In this document: positions 20,672-29,133 of the stretch, piece by piece
Layout of the letters: every line of letters begins with the position of its first letter
Position numbering within the stretch: position 1 is the first letter of the stretch
NCBI RefSeq assembly: GCF_014639435.1
Contig: NZ_BMFZ01000009.1
Coordinates: 190,791-254,790 of the forward strand
Direction of reading: 5' to 3'
Source: Hafnia psychrotolerans
GTDB lineage: Bacteria; Pseudomonadota; Gammaproteobacteria; Enterobacterales; Enterobacteriaceae
DNA length: 64,000 nucleotides
Translations under genes and position numbers: made by a program
The notes under the pieces: model-generated
Told to the model about the DNA's origin: nothing
Seen by the model: the letters and a program-made list of their open reading frames with translations, nothing else
The model's database searches: none

Positions 20672-21886
20672 ATGAAAATTGTTAACGCTGAAGTCTTTGT
20701 TACCTGTCCGGGACGTAACTTTGTCACGCTGAAAATCACTACCGACAGCGGCCTGACCGGCCTCGGTGATGCCACACTCAATGGTCGCGAGTTGCCGGTC
20801 GCATCCTATCTGAAAGATCACGTCTGTCCGCAGTTGATTGGCCGCGACGCCCATCAGATTGAAGACATCTGGCAGTTCTTCTACAAAGGTGCCTACTGGC
20901 GTCGCGGGCCCGTCACCATGTCGGCCATTTCGGCGGTCGATATGGCACTGTGGGACATCAAGGCCAAAGCCGCCAATATGCCGCTGTATCAGTTGCTCGG
21001 TGGCGCGTCACGCACTGGCGTGATGGTTTACTGCCACACCACCGGCCATTCCATTGATGAAGTGCTGGATGACTACGCCAAACACAAGGCGCTGGGCTTT
21101 AAAGCCATTCGCGCCCAGTGCGGCGTACCGGGCATGAAAACGACTTACGGCATGGCAAAAGGTAAAGGTCTGGCTTATGAGCCAGCCACTAAAGGCGTCT
21201 GGCCAGAAGAGCAACTGTGGTCCACCGAAAAATATCTCGATTTTACCCCGAAACTGTTTGAAGCCATACGCAATAAGTTTGGCTTTGACGAGCACTTACT
21301 GCACGACATGCACCACCGACTGACACCGATTGAAGCCGCGCGATTTGGCAAAAGTATCGAGCAATATCGTCTCTTCTGGATGGAGGATCCTACCCCCGCC
21401 GAAAATCAGGCGTGTTTCCGCCTAATCCGTCAGCATACCGTGACGCCGATTGCGGTTGGCGAAGTGTTCAATAGTATCTGGGATTGCAAGCAGCTGATTG
21501 AAGAGCAGTTGATCGACTATATCCGCACCACACTGACCCACGCCGGTGGCATTACCGGCATGCGCCGGATTGCGGATTTCGCATCGTTGTATCAGGTCCG
21601 CACCGGCTCGCACGGCCCGTCAGATCTCTCGCCGGTGTGTATGGCGGCCGCCCTGCACTTCGACCTGTGGGTACCGAATTTTGGCGTGCAGGAATACATG
21701 GGCTATTCCGAGCAAATGCTGGAAGTCTTCCCACATAGCTGGACCTTCGATGACGGCTATATGCATCCGGGTGAAAAACCGGGGCTGGGGATCGAGTTTG
21801 ACGAAAAACTGGCAGCGAAATATCCGTATGAACCGGCGCATCTGCCGGTGGCCCGTCTGGAAGACGGTACGTTGTGGAACTGGTAA
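20672..21886 (+). CDS. rspA: RspA-type sugar-acid dehydratase (enolase superfamily)
   Basis: A 404-residue protein, the length of E. coli RspA and of D-mannonate dehydratases. Visible family elements are [18 protein letters not shown], the [21 protein letters not shown] segment and [11 protein letters not shown] in the barrel. Metal ligands lie near [19 protein letters not shown] and AVGEVFNS, and a catalytic His near [10 protein letters not shown]. Members dehydrate D-mannonate and/or D-altronate, some with low efficiency; the substrate here is not certain. The ATG at 20672 is chosen over the TTG at 20669. It is followed 11 bases later by rspB and then an ACS-family permease, a compact sugar-acid operon. 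Confidence 0.88.
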   Translation: MKIVNAEVFVTCPGRNFVTLKITTDSGLTGLGDATLNGRELPVASYLKDHVCPQLIGRDAHQIEDIWQFFYKGAYWRRGPVTMSAISAVDMALWDIKAKAANMPLYQLLGGASRTGVMVYCHTTGHSIDEVLDDYAKHKALGFKAIRAQCGVPGMKTTYGMAKGKGLAYEPATKGVWPEEQLWSTEKYLDFTPKLFEAIRNKFGFDEHLLHDMHHRLTPIEAARFGKSIEQYRLFWMEDPTPAENQACFRLIRQHTVTPIAVGEVFNSIWDCKQLIEEQLIDYIRTTLTHAGGITGMRRIADFASLYQVRTGSHGPSDLSPVCMAAALHFDLWVPNFGVQEYMGYSEQMLEVFPHSWTFDDGYMHPGEKPGLGIEFDEKLAAKYPYEPAHLPVARLEDGTLWNW

Positions 21887-21897
21887 GGAAATCAAAA

Positions 21898-22923
21898 ATG
21901 AAAAGCATCGTTATACAACAACCAGGAAAACTGGTGATCGAGCAACGTGCCTTGCCGGTACCTGCCGCCGGTGAGGTACGAGTTCGGGTGAGTTATGCCG
22001 GGATCTGTGGCTCGGATGTCCACATTTATCACGGCCACAATCCGTTCGCGAAATATCCGCGCGTGATCGGCCATGAGTTCTTCGGCCATATCGACAGTGT
22101 GGGTGAAGGCGTCGAAGCATCGCGCATCGGTGAACGCGTCGTGGTCGATCCGGTGGTCAGCTGTGGCCACTGTTATCCTTGCTCTATCGGCCGACCAAAC
22201 GTATGCACTGAATTGCAGGTGATCGGTGTGCATCGGGACGGCGGTTTCAGCGACTACGCCTGTGTGCCTGCGGTCAACGCCTACGTGGTTCCACCAACCA
22301 TTTCCGATGAACTTGCCAGTATGGTCGAACCTTTTACCATCGCGGCGAACATTACGGCGTTCCTGAAACCTCAGCCACAAGATACCGCGCTGATTTACGG
22401 TGCCGGCCCCATGGGTCTGACGGTTATCCAGGTATTAAAGGGGGTTTATGGCGTGCAAAAAGTCATTGTGGCAGACCGCATTGACGAGCGTCTGGCCATG
22501 GCGAAACAGAGCGGCGCAGACTGGACCATTAACAATCAACATCAATCCGTGGCTGACATACTGGCCGTCGACGATATACGCCCGACAATCGTTGTGGATG
22601 CTGCCTGCCATCCGGCGATTTTACAGGAAGCCATTTTACTGGCCTCCCCGGCAGCCCGTATTGGCATGATGGGCTTCTCAGGTGAAGCCAGCAGCGTGAC
22701 TCAGCAAAGTATTACCAGCAAAGAAATTTCACTGTTCTCGTCGCGCCTTAATAGTCACCGCTTCCCGCAGGTGATTGAGTGGATGAAGCAGGGAAAAATT
22801 GCTCCGGAAAAACTGGCCACGCACTGGATGCCCGCGACGGAGGTGGAAGCCGCCATGCATTTGTTTGAAAAAGATCCACGTGCCTGCTGCAAAGTCCTGT
22901 TGAAATTCCCGCTGGATGGCTGA
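21898..22923 (+). CDS. rspB: Zinc-dependent alcohol dehydrogenase RspB
   Basis: A 341-residue medium-chain dehydrogenase/reductase. It shows the catalytic zinc ligands in AGICGSDVHIYHG and GHEFFG, a reduced structural-zinc loop (CGHCYPCSIGRPNVC), and the Rossmann motif LIYGAGPMGLTVIQVL. It matches RspB in length and order behind rspA. The start is the ATG at 21898, preceded by TAAGGAA; the upstream in-frame extension overlaps rspA and is rejected. Probable role: oxidation or reduction of a sugar-acid or polyol linked to the RspA step. It was once named for an effect on homoserine-lactone starvation signalling, but the enzyme activity is more likely the true function. Confidence 0.88.
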   Translation: MKSIVIQQPGKLVIEQRALPVPAAGEVRVRVSYAGICGSDVHIYHGHNPFAKYPRVIGHEFFGHIDSVGEGVEASRIGERVVVDPVVSCGHCYPCSIGRPNVCTELQVIGVHRDGGFSDYACVPAVNAYVVPPTISDELASMVEPFTIAANITAFLKPQPQDTALIYGAGPMGLTVIQVLKGVYGVQKVIVADRIDERLAMAKQSGADWTINNQHQSVADILAVDDIRPTIVVDAACHPAILQEAILLASPAARIGMMGFSGEASSVTQQSITSKEISLFSSRLNSHRFPQVIEWMKQGKIAPEKLATHWMPATEVEAAMHLFEKDPRACCKVLLKFPLDG

Positions 22924-23058
22924 CTCGCCACTTATTACTCAGGAAGGATGTCTTTTCATCCTTCCTATTTTAATACCTGTAATACCCGTATGTTATTCAT
23001 TTTATACAACACCCTACAGTACGCATCACTATTATAAATAAGACCAAGTGGAGCCTTT

Positions 23059-24348
23059 ATGTTTAAAAATCTACGCTGGATCATCGTGTTCCTATTATTT
23101 ATGGTTTACATGATTAATTACCTCGATCGTGTTGCACTGTCGATCACCGTACCAATGATAGAAAAAGAACTGACGATTAACCCAGAGCAATTTGGCTTAA
23201 TATTTGGTAGCTTCTTCTTCGGCTACGCAATATTTAACTTCCTCGGCGGTTTAGCCGTGGATAAATTCGGCCCGACCATTGTGATGGGGTTAGCCGTCGG
23301 AATGTGGTCACTATTTTGTGGAATGACCGCCATTGCCACCGGCTTTTATTCCATGCTTATTTTGCGGGTATTATTCGGTATGGCCGAAGGGCCTATCTGC
23401 GCTTCTGCCAATAAGATGATCAACGGCTGGTTTCCGAAGAAACAGGCAGCCACCGCCATGGGATTACTCAGCGCGGGTTCGCCGTTAGGTGGCGCGGTGG
23501 CGGGTCCTATTGTCGGTTATTTGGCGATCTCCTTTGGCTGGCGCCCAGCCTTTATGGTGATTGCTTTAATCGGTATTATCTGGATGGTTGTCTGGTTCTT
23601 CACCGTGGCGGATAATCCATTAAAAAGTAAACGCGTTTCGCAGAACGAATTACGTTTGATTGACCAGATGAAAAATGAAAACCTGAGCAAAGAAGAAGAT
23701 TTAGCCCAGGCTGCGCATGGTTTAGGGTATTACTTGCGCCAACCGATTATTCTGGTCACCGCCTTTGCCTTCTTCTGTTACAACTATATTTTATTCTTCT
23801 TCCTCAGCTGGTTCCCGGCCTATCTGGTACAGGCTCACGGCTTGAATATTAAAGAGATGAGCCTGACGACCGTGATCCCATGGATTGTTGGGTTTGTCGG
23901 GCTGGCGCTGGGAGGGATTATTTCCGATAAAATATTCAATATTACTGGTCGCTTGTTACTGTCGCGGAAAATAATATTGGTAGTCAGCCTGTTAGCAGCA
24001 GCAATTTGTGTGGCTCTGGCCGGTGTTGTCACTAGCGTGATACCCGCAGTGGTGCTGATGTCTATTTCTATCTTCTTCCTGTATACCACCGGGGCGATTT
24101 ACTGGGCGATCATTCAGGATGTGGTCCATAAATCACGCGTAGGCGGCACCAGCGGGTTTATTCATCTTGTCGGCAGCGTGTCCGGGATTATAGGCCCGGT
24201 AGTCACCGGTTACATTGTGCAGAATACTGGCCGCTTCGACAGCGCCTTTATCCTTGCCGGTGGTGTCGCCGCTCTTGGTGCCATTCTGGTGTTCTTCGTC
24301 ATTAAGCCACCTAAACACCAGCCCGTTAATGGTGTCACTCAGTTATAA
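23059..24348 (+). CDS. MFS permease of the anion:cation symporter (ACS) family
   Basis: A 429-residue 12-TM transporter. MINYLDRVALSITVPMIEKEL after TM1 is the signature of ACS-family sugar-acid permeases such as ExuT, GudP and DgoT. GGLAVDKFGP marks the loop after TM2, and GMAEGPICASANKMINGWFPKKQAATA lies in TM4-5. GGAG precedes the ATG. Its position 135 bases after rspB suggests it imports the RspA substrate, for instance a hexonate; the 135-bp gap may hold its own promoter. It ends at a strong terminator at 24371. Confidence 0.85.
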   Translation: MFKNLRWIIVFLLFMVYMINYLDRVALSITVPMIEKELTINPEQFGLIFGSFFFGYAIFNFLGGLAVDKFGPTIVMGLAVGMWSLFCGMTAIATGFYSMLILRVLFGMAEGPICASANKMINGWFPKKQAATAMGLLSAGSPLGGAVAGPIVGYLAISFGWRPAFMVIALIGIIWMVVWFFTVADNPLKSKRVSQNELRLIDQMKNENLSKEEDLAQAAHGLGYYLRQPIILVTAFAFFCYNYILFFFLSWFPAYLVQAHGLNIKEMSLTTVIPWIVGFVGLALGGIISDKIFNITGRLLLSRKIILVVSLLAAAICVALAGVVTSVIPAVVLMSISIFFLYTTGAIYWAIIQDVVHKSRVGGTSGFIHLVGSVSGIIGPVVTGYIVQNTGRFDSAFILAGGVAALGAILVFFVIKPPKHQPVNGVTQL

Positions 24349-24370
24349 ATCGGCCTTCTCTGCCGGAATC

Positions 24371-24403
24371 AAAAACGCCTTCTCTTATCGGAAGGCGTTT
24401 TTG
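24371..24403. terminator. Bidirectional terminator after the MFS gene
   Basis: AAAAACGCCTTC (24371-24382) pairs perfectly with GAAGGCGTTTTT (24391-24402). It has T-runs on both strands, so it could also serve the leftward small gene at 24490-24729. Confidence 0.88.
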
Positions 24404-24489
24404 TCTCGTCGTCTCTCTCACCGCCGCATCAACTTAGGTCAAAGCTGCCTGCTGTGAGCTCAACATCGTGAAATAACCGCACCACGGCG

Positions 24490-24729
24490 TTAACGTTGAA
24501 TTTTGTCCATTTCTGAAGACCACTGTGCAATCTGCTCAGGGGATAAAAACTCGACCGTTTCACTCTGCTGCCCATCTTGCCCTTTTACAATACTGGCAAT
24601 ACAGGGAAATTTTTCAGGCATCTGCCGTTGCAGTTCGCGCTCCTGCTGATCAGGGCTTAGCGTATCCGTGTTGAGAAAGTCTTCTAACATCCAGGTACGG
24701 TATTGCATTGGGGTTTTCAGTAGCTTCAT
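24490..24729 (-). CDS. Small uncharacterised protein (79 aa)
   Basis: Reads MKLLKTPMQYRTWMLEDFL at the N-terminus and QIAQWSSEMDKIQR at the C-terminus. It is acidic and Gln-rich, with no signal peptide, membrane segment or recognisable motif. GAGGG lies 4-8 bases before the ATG on the minus strand, supporting translation. It points toward the MFS gene's terminator and away from ygiW. I do not recognise the family; a short cytoplasmic protein is all that can be said. It could be a small helical regulator, but there is no evidence for that. Confidence 0.55.
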   Translation of the reverse strand: MKLLKTPMQYRTWMLEDFLNTDTLSPDQQERELQRQMPEKFPCIASIVKGQDGQQSETVEFLSPEQIAQWSSEMDKIQR

Positions 24730-24844
24730 AAGCCCTCAGAGTCTTTGGTACACAAAGAACAGATGCTACAGGATACTGACTGCCATTAAAAATGGGCTGT
24801 GGCGATTTGGGTCTTCCCCGATCATTGTGGCGATAATATTTTCT

Positions 24845-24861
24845 CTTAAGATTATGTTAAG
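24845..24861 (+). promoter_or_regulatory. PmrA/QseB-type box upstream of ygiW
   Basis: CTTAAG-ATTAT-GTTAAG at 24845-24861 has the two TTAA half-sites and 5-bp spacer of PmrA and QseB binding sites, with one mismatch. It lies 57 bases before the ygiW ATG, suitable for activation of a promoter near 24880. ygiW homologues are known to respond to these regulators in E. coli and Salmonella. Confidence 0.6.
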
Positions 24862-24917
24862 ATTTCCTTGTTAAATTCTAGGTTCTGAAACGGAATACAT
24901 AAATAAGGATATAAGTC

Positions 24918-25301
24918 ATGAATAAAACGTTAATTGCAGTCGTACTGGCAAGCCTTTCTTTCGGAGTATTTGCACAACAGTCGGGTTTTGTTTCTCCAGA
25001 TAATACGGGTTACACACAGGGCGGATTTAAAGGTCCAACCCCCGGACTTTCAAATATTCAGCAGGCAAAATCGCTCAGGGATGATTCCTGGGTTGTGCTT
25101 GAAGGCAACATTGTTAGACAGATTGGGCATGAGCTTTATGAGTTTCGTGACAGCAGCGGATCGATTAATGTTGATATAGACGATAAACGCTGGCAGGGAC
25201 AAAGCGCTACGCCATCAGATAAAGTTCGTCTTGAAGGTGAAGTCGACAAAGACTGGAACAGCGTTGAGATTGATGTAAAAAATATTCGAATTTTAAAATA
25301 A
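24918..25301 (+). CDS. ygiW: Periplasmic stress-tolerance OB-fold protein YgiW (YgiW/YdeI family)
   Basis: A 127-residue secreted protein. The signal peptide is MNKTLIAVVLASLSFGVFA with likely cleavage after AFA-type residues at about 20. The mature part is a bacterial OB-fold (BOF) domain: LRDDSWVVLEGNIVRQIGHELYEFRD, GSINVDIDDKRW, DKVRLEGEVDKDWNSVEIDVKNIRIL. Salmonella YgiW (VisP) and YdeI aid resistance to peptides, peroxide and envelope stress, and bind peptidoglycan or lysozyme. In E. coli ygiW precedes qseBC; here it stands alone, followed by an IS remnant. AAGGATA precedes the ATG. Confidence 0.85.
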   Translation: MNKTLIAVVLASLSFGVFAQQSGFVSPDNTGYTQGGFKGPTPGLSNIQQAKSLRDDSWVVLEGNIVRQIGHELYEFRDSSGSINVDIDDKRWQGQSATPSDKVRLEGEVDKDWNSVEIDVKNIRILK

Positions 25302-25372
25302 TTTTACTTCCTGAAGATGCTCCCCAGCGTATGATCCTAATTGTTCAACAATAGAGCTGTTAGGCAATCATC

Positions 25373-26395
25373 GTGAACGACAAATCTCTTTATGCTCATA
25401 TAATTAACCTGTCGGCACCGTGGCAGGTTAATTATCTATCTCTCGATAAAAAAGCCAGATCTGTCACGGTTACTGCGGTATCGCTGAATATAAGAAGTTA
25501 ACCTGTCCGACCTGCGGTAAATCCTGCCCCATACATGATCACCGACTCCGTAAATGGCGTCATCTTGATACCTGCCAGTTCACTACCCTAGTTGAGGCGG
25601 ATGTTCCTCGTATTGACTGTCCTGAACACGGTTGCCAGACAATGCCAGTCTCCTGGGCTAGCCCCGGAAGTCGGTACACGCTGTTGTCCGAGTTATTTGT
25701 AATCTCATGGTTCAAAATTAACACGGTAGACGCCGTCAGAAAACAACTTAAGCTAAGCTGGAATGCCGTGGATGAAGTCGTCTTCAAAAAAGGTCATTAG
25801 TACGTCACTGTAATCTCCGACCGTCAGGACAGGGCACTAAAGCTGACCGATAACCGCGGCGTTGAAAGTCTAGCCAGCTACCTGTGTTGCTTGAGTGACC
25901 GCCAGTTGGACGAGATAAAAACGCTGTCAATGAACATGAACATGGCCTATCAGCACAGCTCGGATCCACCTTCCGAATACCGTGGAGAAAATAGCATTCG
26001 ACCACTTTCATGTGGCAAAAATGCTCTGCGCCGTTGTTGATAAAAAACGTATGGCTGAAATGAAACAGACCCCACCGTCAGACAGAAAAGGGGCTCATCG
26101 TTCGCGCTATCTGTGGCAGCGACGTTATGACGCTCATAGCCGCAGGCTGTAGCAGGAAGGGATATTAATGGCAAAGCATAGCGAAATACCGCTTATGGCA
26201 AGCGTTGGCAGGATGGTAGCAAAGCGCCTTTACGGCATCCTCAATGCGATGAAAAACAGGGTATCGAATGGCAATGCAGAGTCACTGAACAACAAAATAC
26301 GGCGGCTCAGGATCAAGTCACGAGGCTTCAGGAATAAAGAACGGTGCAAACTGGGTGTGCTGTTCCACTACCGAAGGCTGAACATGGCGTTCTGA
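25373..26395 (+). pseudogene. Decayed ISL3-family transposase
   Basis: Translating the three forward frames gives pieces of one ISL3-family transposase in order. The N-terminal part begins at the GTG at 25373 (V-N-D-K-S-L-Y-A-H). A zinc-finger region follows (TCPTCGKSCPxHDHRLRKWRH; DCPEHGCQTMPVSW), then a middle part with DNRGVESLASYL. The C-terminal end is ESLNNKIRRLRIKSRGFRNK to LFHYRRLNMAF, ending at 26395. Several frameshifts and stop codons interrupt it, for example before 25500, at about 25799 and around 26040-26150. Terminal inverted repeats could not be identified with confidence. The remnant lies between ygiW and mntH, so it probably separated those transcription units. Confidence 0.8.
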
Positions 26396-26437
26396 GTCTC
26401 CCACCACAGCAGCAGGGGAAGACCCGACTATTTTCAG

Positions 26438-27742
26438 TTATCCAAGACCCGGAATATTCAGCCCGAAAATCTGCAATAGCAACACGATATTCAACACAAT
26501 GATGACCACAGTGCCAACCGCGGAAACCAATACGGTCAGGCGGCTATTTACAAATTCGCCCATGATGTCGCGCCGGCGGGTAAACATCACCAGGGCAATC
26601 ATCGGTGCTGGCAATGCCAGACTCAGTACCACTTGGCTATAGACCAGAGCATCGGTCGCATTTACGCCCATACCGACCACAATAAAGGCAGGCACCATGG
26701 TCACTAAACGGCGCAACCATACCGGAATGCGAAACCCCACAAAGCCCTGCATGATCATCTGACCGGCCATCGTGCCGACAACAGAGCTTGAGATCCCCGA
26801 GGCAATGAGCGAGATCAGGAATACGCCGGCCGCGCCAATGCCCAGCAAGGGAGTCAACGTATGGTAAGCGGTTTCGATTTCAGCTACCTCACTGTGACCG
26901 GAGTGGAACGCGCTGGAAGCCATGATCACCATCGCGATATTCACCAGCCCAGCCACGGTCAGCGCAATCACCACTTCGATATTAGAAAAGCGCAGCACTC
27001 TGCGGCGTTCGCCTTGATTTTTGACCTGAATACGGTGCTGGGTGAGGCCCGAATGCAGGAAAATGGCGTGTGGCATCACCGTTGCACCGATGATCCCAAC
27101 GGATATGGTCAGCGCCTGGGCATCAGGCAGTTGCGGCATAATCATGCCCATACCGGCGGCGGCCCAGTCTACCGGCACGATAAACATCTCCACCAGGTAG
27201 CAAAGTGCGATGACAGCCACCAGCCCGCCAATCATCAGCTCAAGCGGCCGGAAACCACGCTTTTCCACCATCAGTAAGACGTAAGTGATAACCGCCGTCA
27301 CGCCCATTCCCGCCAGCAGCGGCATATTGAACAGCAGCGAAAGCGCGATCGCGCCGCCAAGGAACTCGGCTAAATCGGTGGCCATCGCCGCAACTTCGCT
27401 GACGCCCCACATTCCCCATACAACCGGCTGCGGAAGCTGTTCACGACACATCTCAGCCAGATTTTTATTGGTGACGATCCCAAGCTTGGCCGACAGCGCC
27501 TGAAACAGCATCGCAATCAGGTTCGCCATCACCACCACCCACAGCAGCGTATAGCCATATTTCGATCCGGCCTGGATATTGGTGGCAAAATTCCCGGGAT
27601 CCATATAAGCAATCGATGCGATAACCGCAGGACCGGCAAACAACAATGGGGTCATCATTCCGCGCTTACGCCCGGAGAGTGCATTGCCAATGGCTGTGTT
27701 GGTCCGCTCAGTCATTGAGGAGGAGAGATTTACTTCGCGCAT
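26438..27742 (-). CDS. mntH: Nramp-family manganese transporter MntH
   Basis: A 434-residue proton-coupled divalent metal transporter with about 11 TM segments. The metal-binding motif DPGNFATNIQAG in TM1 starts at about residue 48. The TM6 motif reads GATVMPHAIFLHS, and AMATDLAEFLGGAIAL marks TM3. The N-terminus is longer than in E. coli MntH and several loops differ, so it may be a second type of enterobacterial MntH rather than the direct orthologue. An MntR box lies 80 bases upstream. Expected to import Mn(II) under manganese limitation or oxidative stress. A downstream in-frame ATG nine codons in is an alternative start. Confidence 0.88.
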   Translation of the reverse strand: MREVNLSSSMTERTNTAIGNALSGRKRGMMTPLLFAGPAVIASIAYMDPGNFATNIQAGSKYGYTLLWVVVMANLIAMLFQALSAKLGIVTNKNLAEMCREQLPQPVVWGMWGVSEVAAMATDLAEFLGGAIALSLLFNMPLLAGMGVTAVITYVLLMVEKRGFRPLELMIGGLVAVIALCYLVEMFIVPVDWAAAGMGMIMPQLPDAQALTISVGIIGATVMPHAIFLHSGLTQHRIQVKNQGERRRVLRFSNIEVVIALTVAGLVNIAMVIMASSAFHSGHSEVAEIETAYHTLTPLLGIGAAGVFLISLIASGISSSVVGTMAGQMIMQGFVGFRIPVWLRRLVTMVPAFIVVGMGVNATDALVYSQVVLSLALPAPMIALVMFTRRRDIMGEFVNSRLTVLVSAVGTVVIIVLNIVLLLQIFGLNIPGLG

Positions 27743-27821
27743 GATGCTGCTTGCCCTGTGTTGGATGCATTGGTGATGAATACATTATTGTGCTGTTCGA
27801 TTCTCATTCGACAACATCAAA

Positions 27822-27837
27822 TATAGCACTGGCTATA
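27822..27837 (-). promoter_or_regulatory. MntR box upstream of mntH
   Basis: TATAGC-ACTG-GCTATA at 27822-27837 is a perfect 6-4-6 palindrome with the same spacing and core as E. coli MntR sites (CATAGC-AAAG-GCTATG). A weaker Fur-like stretch (GATTCTCATT, 27799-27808) lies between it and the gene. Repression by Mn-MntR is inferred. Confidence 0.7.
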
Positions 27838-27908
27838 CTCTATAGAGCAAGCTCAGTTTGAGCCTGGATTGCGCCATTCTGTATCAAAATATGACTCGAT
27901 AGAGCAAG
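27837..27908. repeat. 15-bp near-perfect direct repeat upstream of mntH
   Basis: ACTCTATAGAGCAAG at 27837-27851 recurs as ACTCGATAGAGCAAG at 27894-27908, with one mismatch and start points 57 bp apart. The rest of the space between mntH and the IclR gene (27743-28046) holds no gene I can support. Confidence 0.7.
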
Positions 27909-28046
27909 TGGCGTGATAAAACACACCGACAATGAGCTAACGTGATCTGCGCCCTCAGTTAACCTTGCCACGCATCAAAGACTCACAATGTTAAACGCAG
28001 AAGCGATATTCATCGGTGTCAGTTTCAACCCGGTAGATCCCCTGGT

Positions 28047-28859
28047 TTAAGAAACAAAACCTATTTCATGCGAAATGCGCTGCGCGATATCTTGAACGGC
28101 GCTGATCAGCGCTTTTGCGCCCACATGCTTAAGCTTGGCCGTTGGCAAAGAGACAGAAACGCTGTACTTAACGTTATGATGTATATCAAAAACAGGGGCA
28201 GCAATACAGGACACGCCAAGCTCTTTCTCTTCCCTGTCCATCGCTAATTTTAGCCGACGGATATCCTCCAACTCTTCAAGCATTTTGGGCAGTTCGGTGA
28301 TCGTATTTCGGGTGAAAGCCTCAATAATATCTCGGTGTGTAAGCCAATAATTCGCCGCAAACTGACTTTTCTCGTAGGCCATAAAAACCTTACCCATCGC
28401 TGAGCAATAAAGCGGCATGTGCTGGCCAATATAGGCACGGGTACGCATCATCCCAGTGGTCGGTTCTAGCTTGTAGATAAGCAGAATGTGGTCATCTTCA
28501 CGGGTCGAAAAATTGACCGTTTCTCCGGTGATCAGATTCAACTGTTCAAGATGCGGCGCGGCCACATGGATGATATTGAGCGAAGAGAGTGCTTTTTGTC
28601 CGATCGAGATGAGTTTCGTCGTCAAACGATAGCTCCCAGGCGAGGGAGCGGGCGTCACGTAACCGCTGGCATGGAGCCCCTGCAATAGCCGATGGACCGT
28701 ACTTTTGTTCATTTCGGCCAACTCGGCTAAATGAGCCAGTGGGCATCCGTTAGGAAAATTGCCCAGCAGCTCAATCAATTGAAGGCCCCGAAACAGGCTC
28801 TGGCTACCCAGAGTTTTCTCTTTTTTCGTTTTGTCATCTTCCGCTGTTATCAGATTCAT
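28047..28859 (-). CDS. IclR-family transcriptional regulator
   Basis: A 270-residue protein. The N-terminal winged helix reads SLFRGLQLIELLGNFPNGCPLAHLAELAEMNKSTVHRLLQGL, and GSYRLTTKLISIGQKAL forms the linker. The C-terminal effector domain contains GQHMPLYCSAMGKVFMAY and GVSCIAAPVFD, the usual IclR ligand-pocket segments. The ATG at 28859 is preferred over 28868 because AAGGA lies eight bases upstream of it. It is divergent from the ribose-type ABC operon starting at 29134, with 274 bp between them, and most likely controls that operon in response to its sugar or lactone substrate. Confidence 0.85.
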   Translation of the reverse strand: MNLITAEDDKTKKEKTLGSQSLFRGLQLIELLGNFPNGCPLAHLAELAEMNKSTVHRLLQGLHASGYVTPAPSPGSYRLTTKLISIGQKALSSLNIIHVAAPHLEQLNLITGETVNFSTREDDHILLIYKLEPTTGMMRTRAYIGQHMPLYCSAMGKVFMAYEKSQFAANYWLTHRDIIEAFTRNTITELPKMLEELEDIRRLKLAMDREEKELGVSCIAAPVFDIHHNVKYSVSVSLPTAKLKHVGAKALISAVQDIAQRISHEIGFVS

Positions 28860-28921
28860 TCCACGCATCCTTTACGTCCAGTAAATATCAGACTAGCACG
28901 CTTCACATTGTTAAATGAAAG

Positions 28922-28937
28922 TGTGTTACCGGTCACA
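28922..28937 (+). promoter_or_regulatory. CRP site between iclR-type gene and sugar ABC operon
   Basis: TGTGT-N6-TCACA at 28922-28937, within AAAGTGTGTTACCGGTCACATTT, matches the CRP consensus in 9 of 10 core bases and also in flanking A/T. It suggests catabolite control of the sugar operon. Confidence 0.6.
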
Positions 28938-29133
28938 TTTAAGCAACATAATATTTAAGTCATTGATTTAAAATCAAAATAAAAACATCTGCATCTTTGA
29001 TTATTTTTCATATTGGGCATAGTATTTTTGAAATCAGGTTTCGCATACTGAAATATACAGTGCGATAGTAGACCAGGCATTCGGTACTTTCCATTTTTTC
29101 GGTAAACCCGTATGGCGTTAAAAGGGCGTAAAG

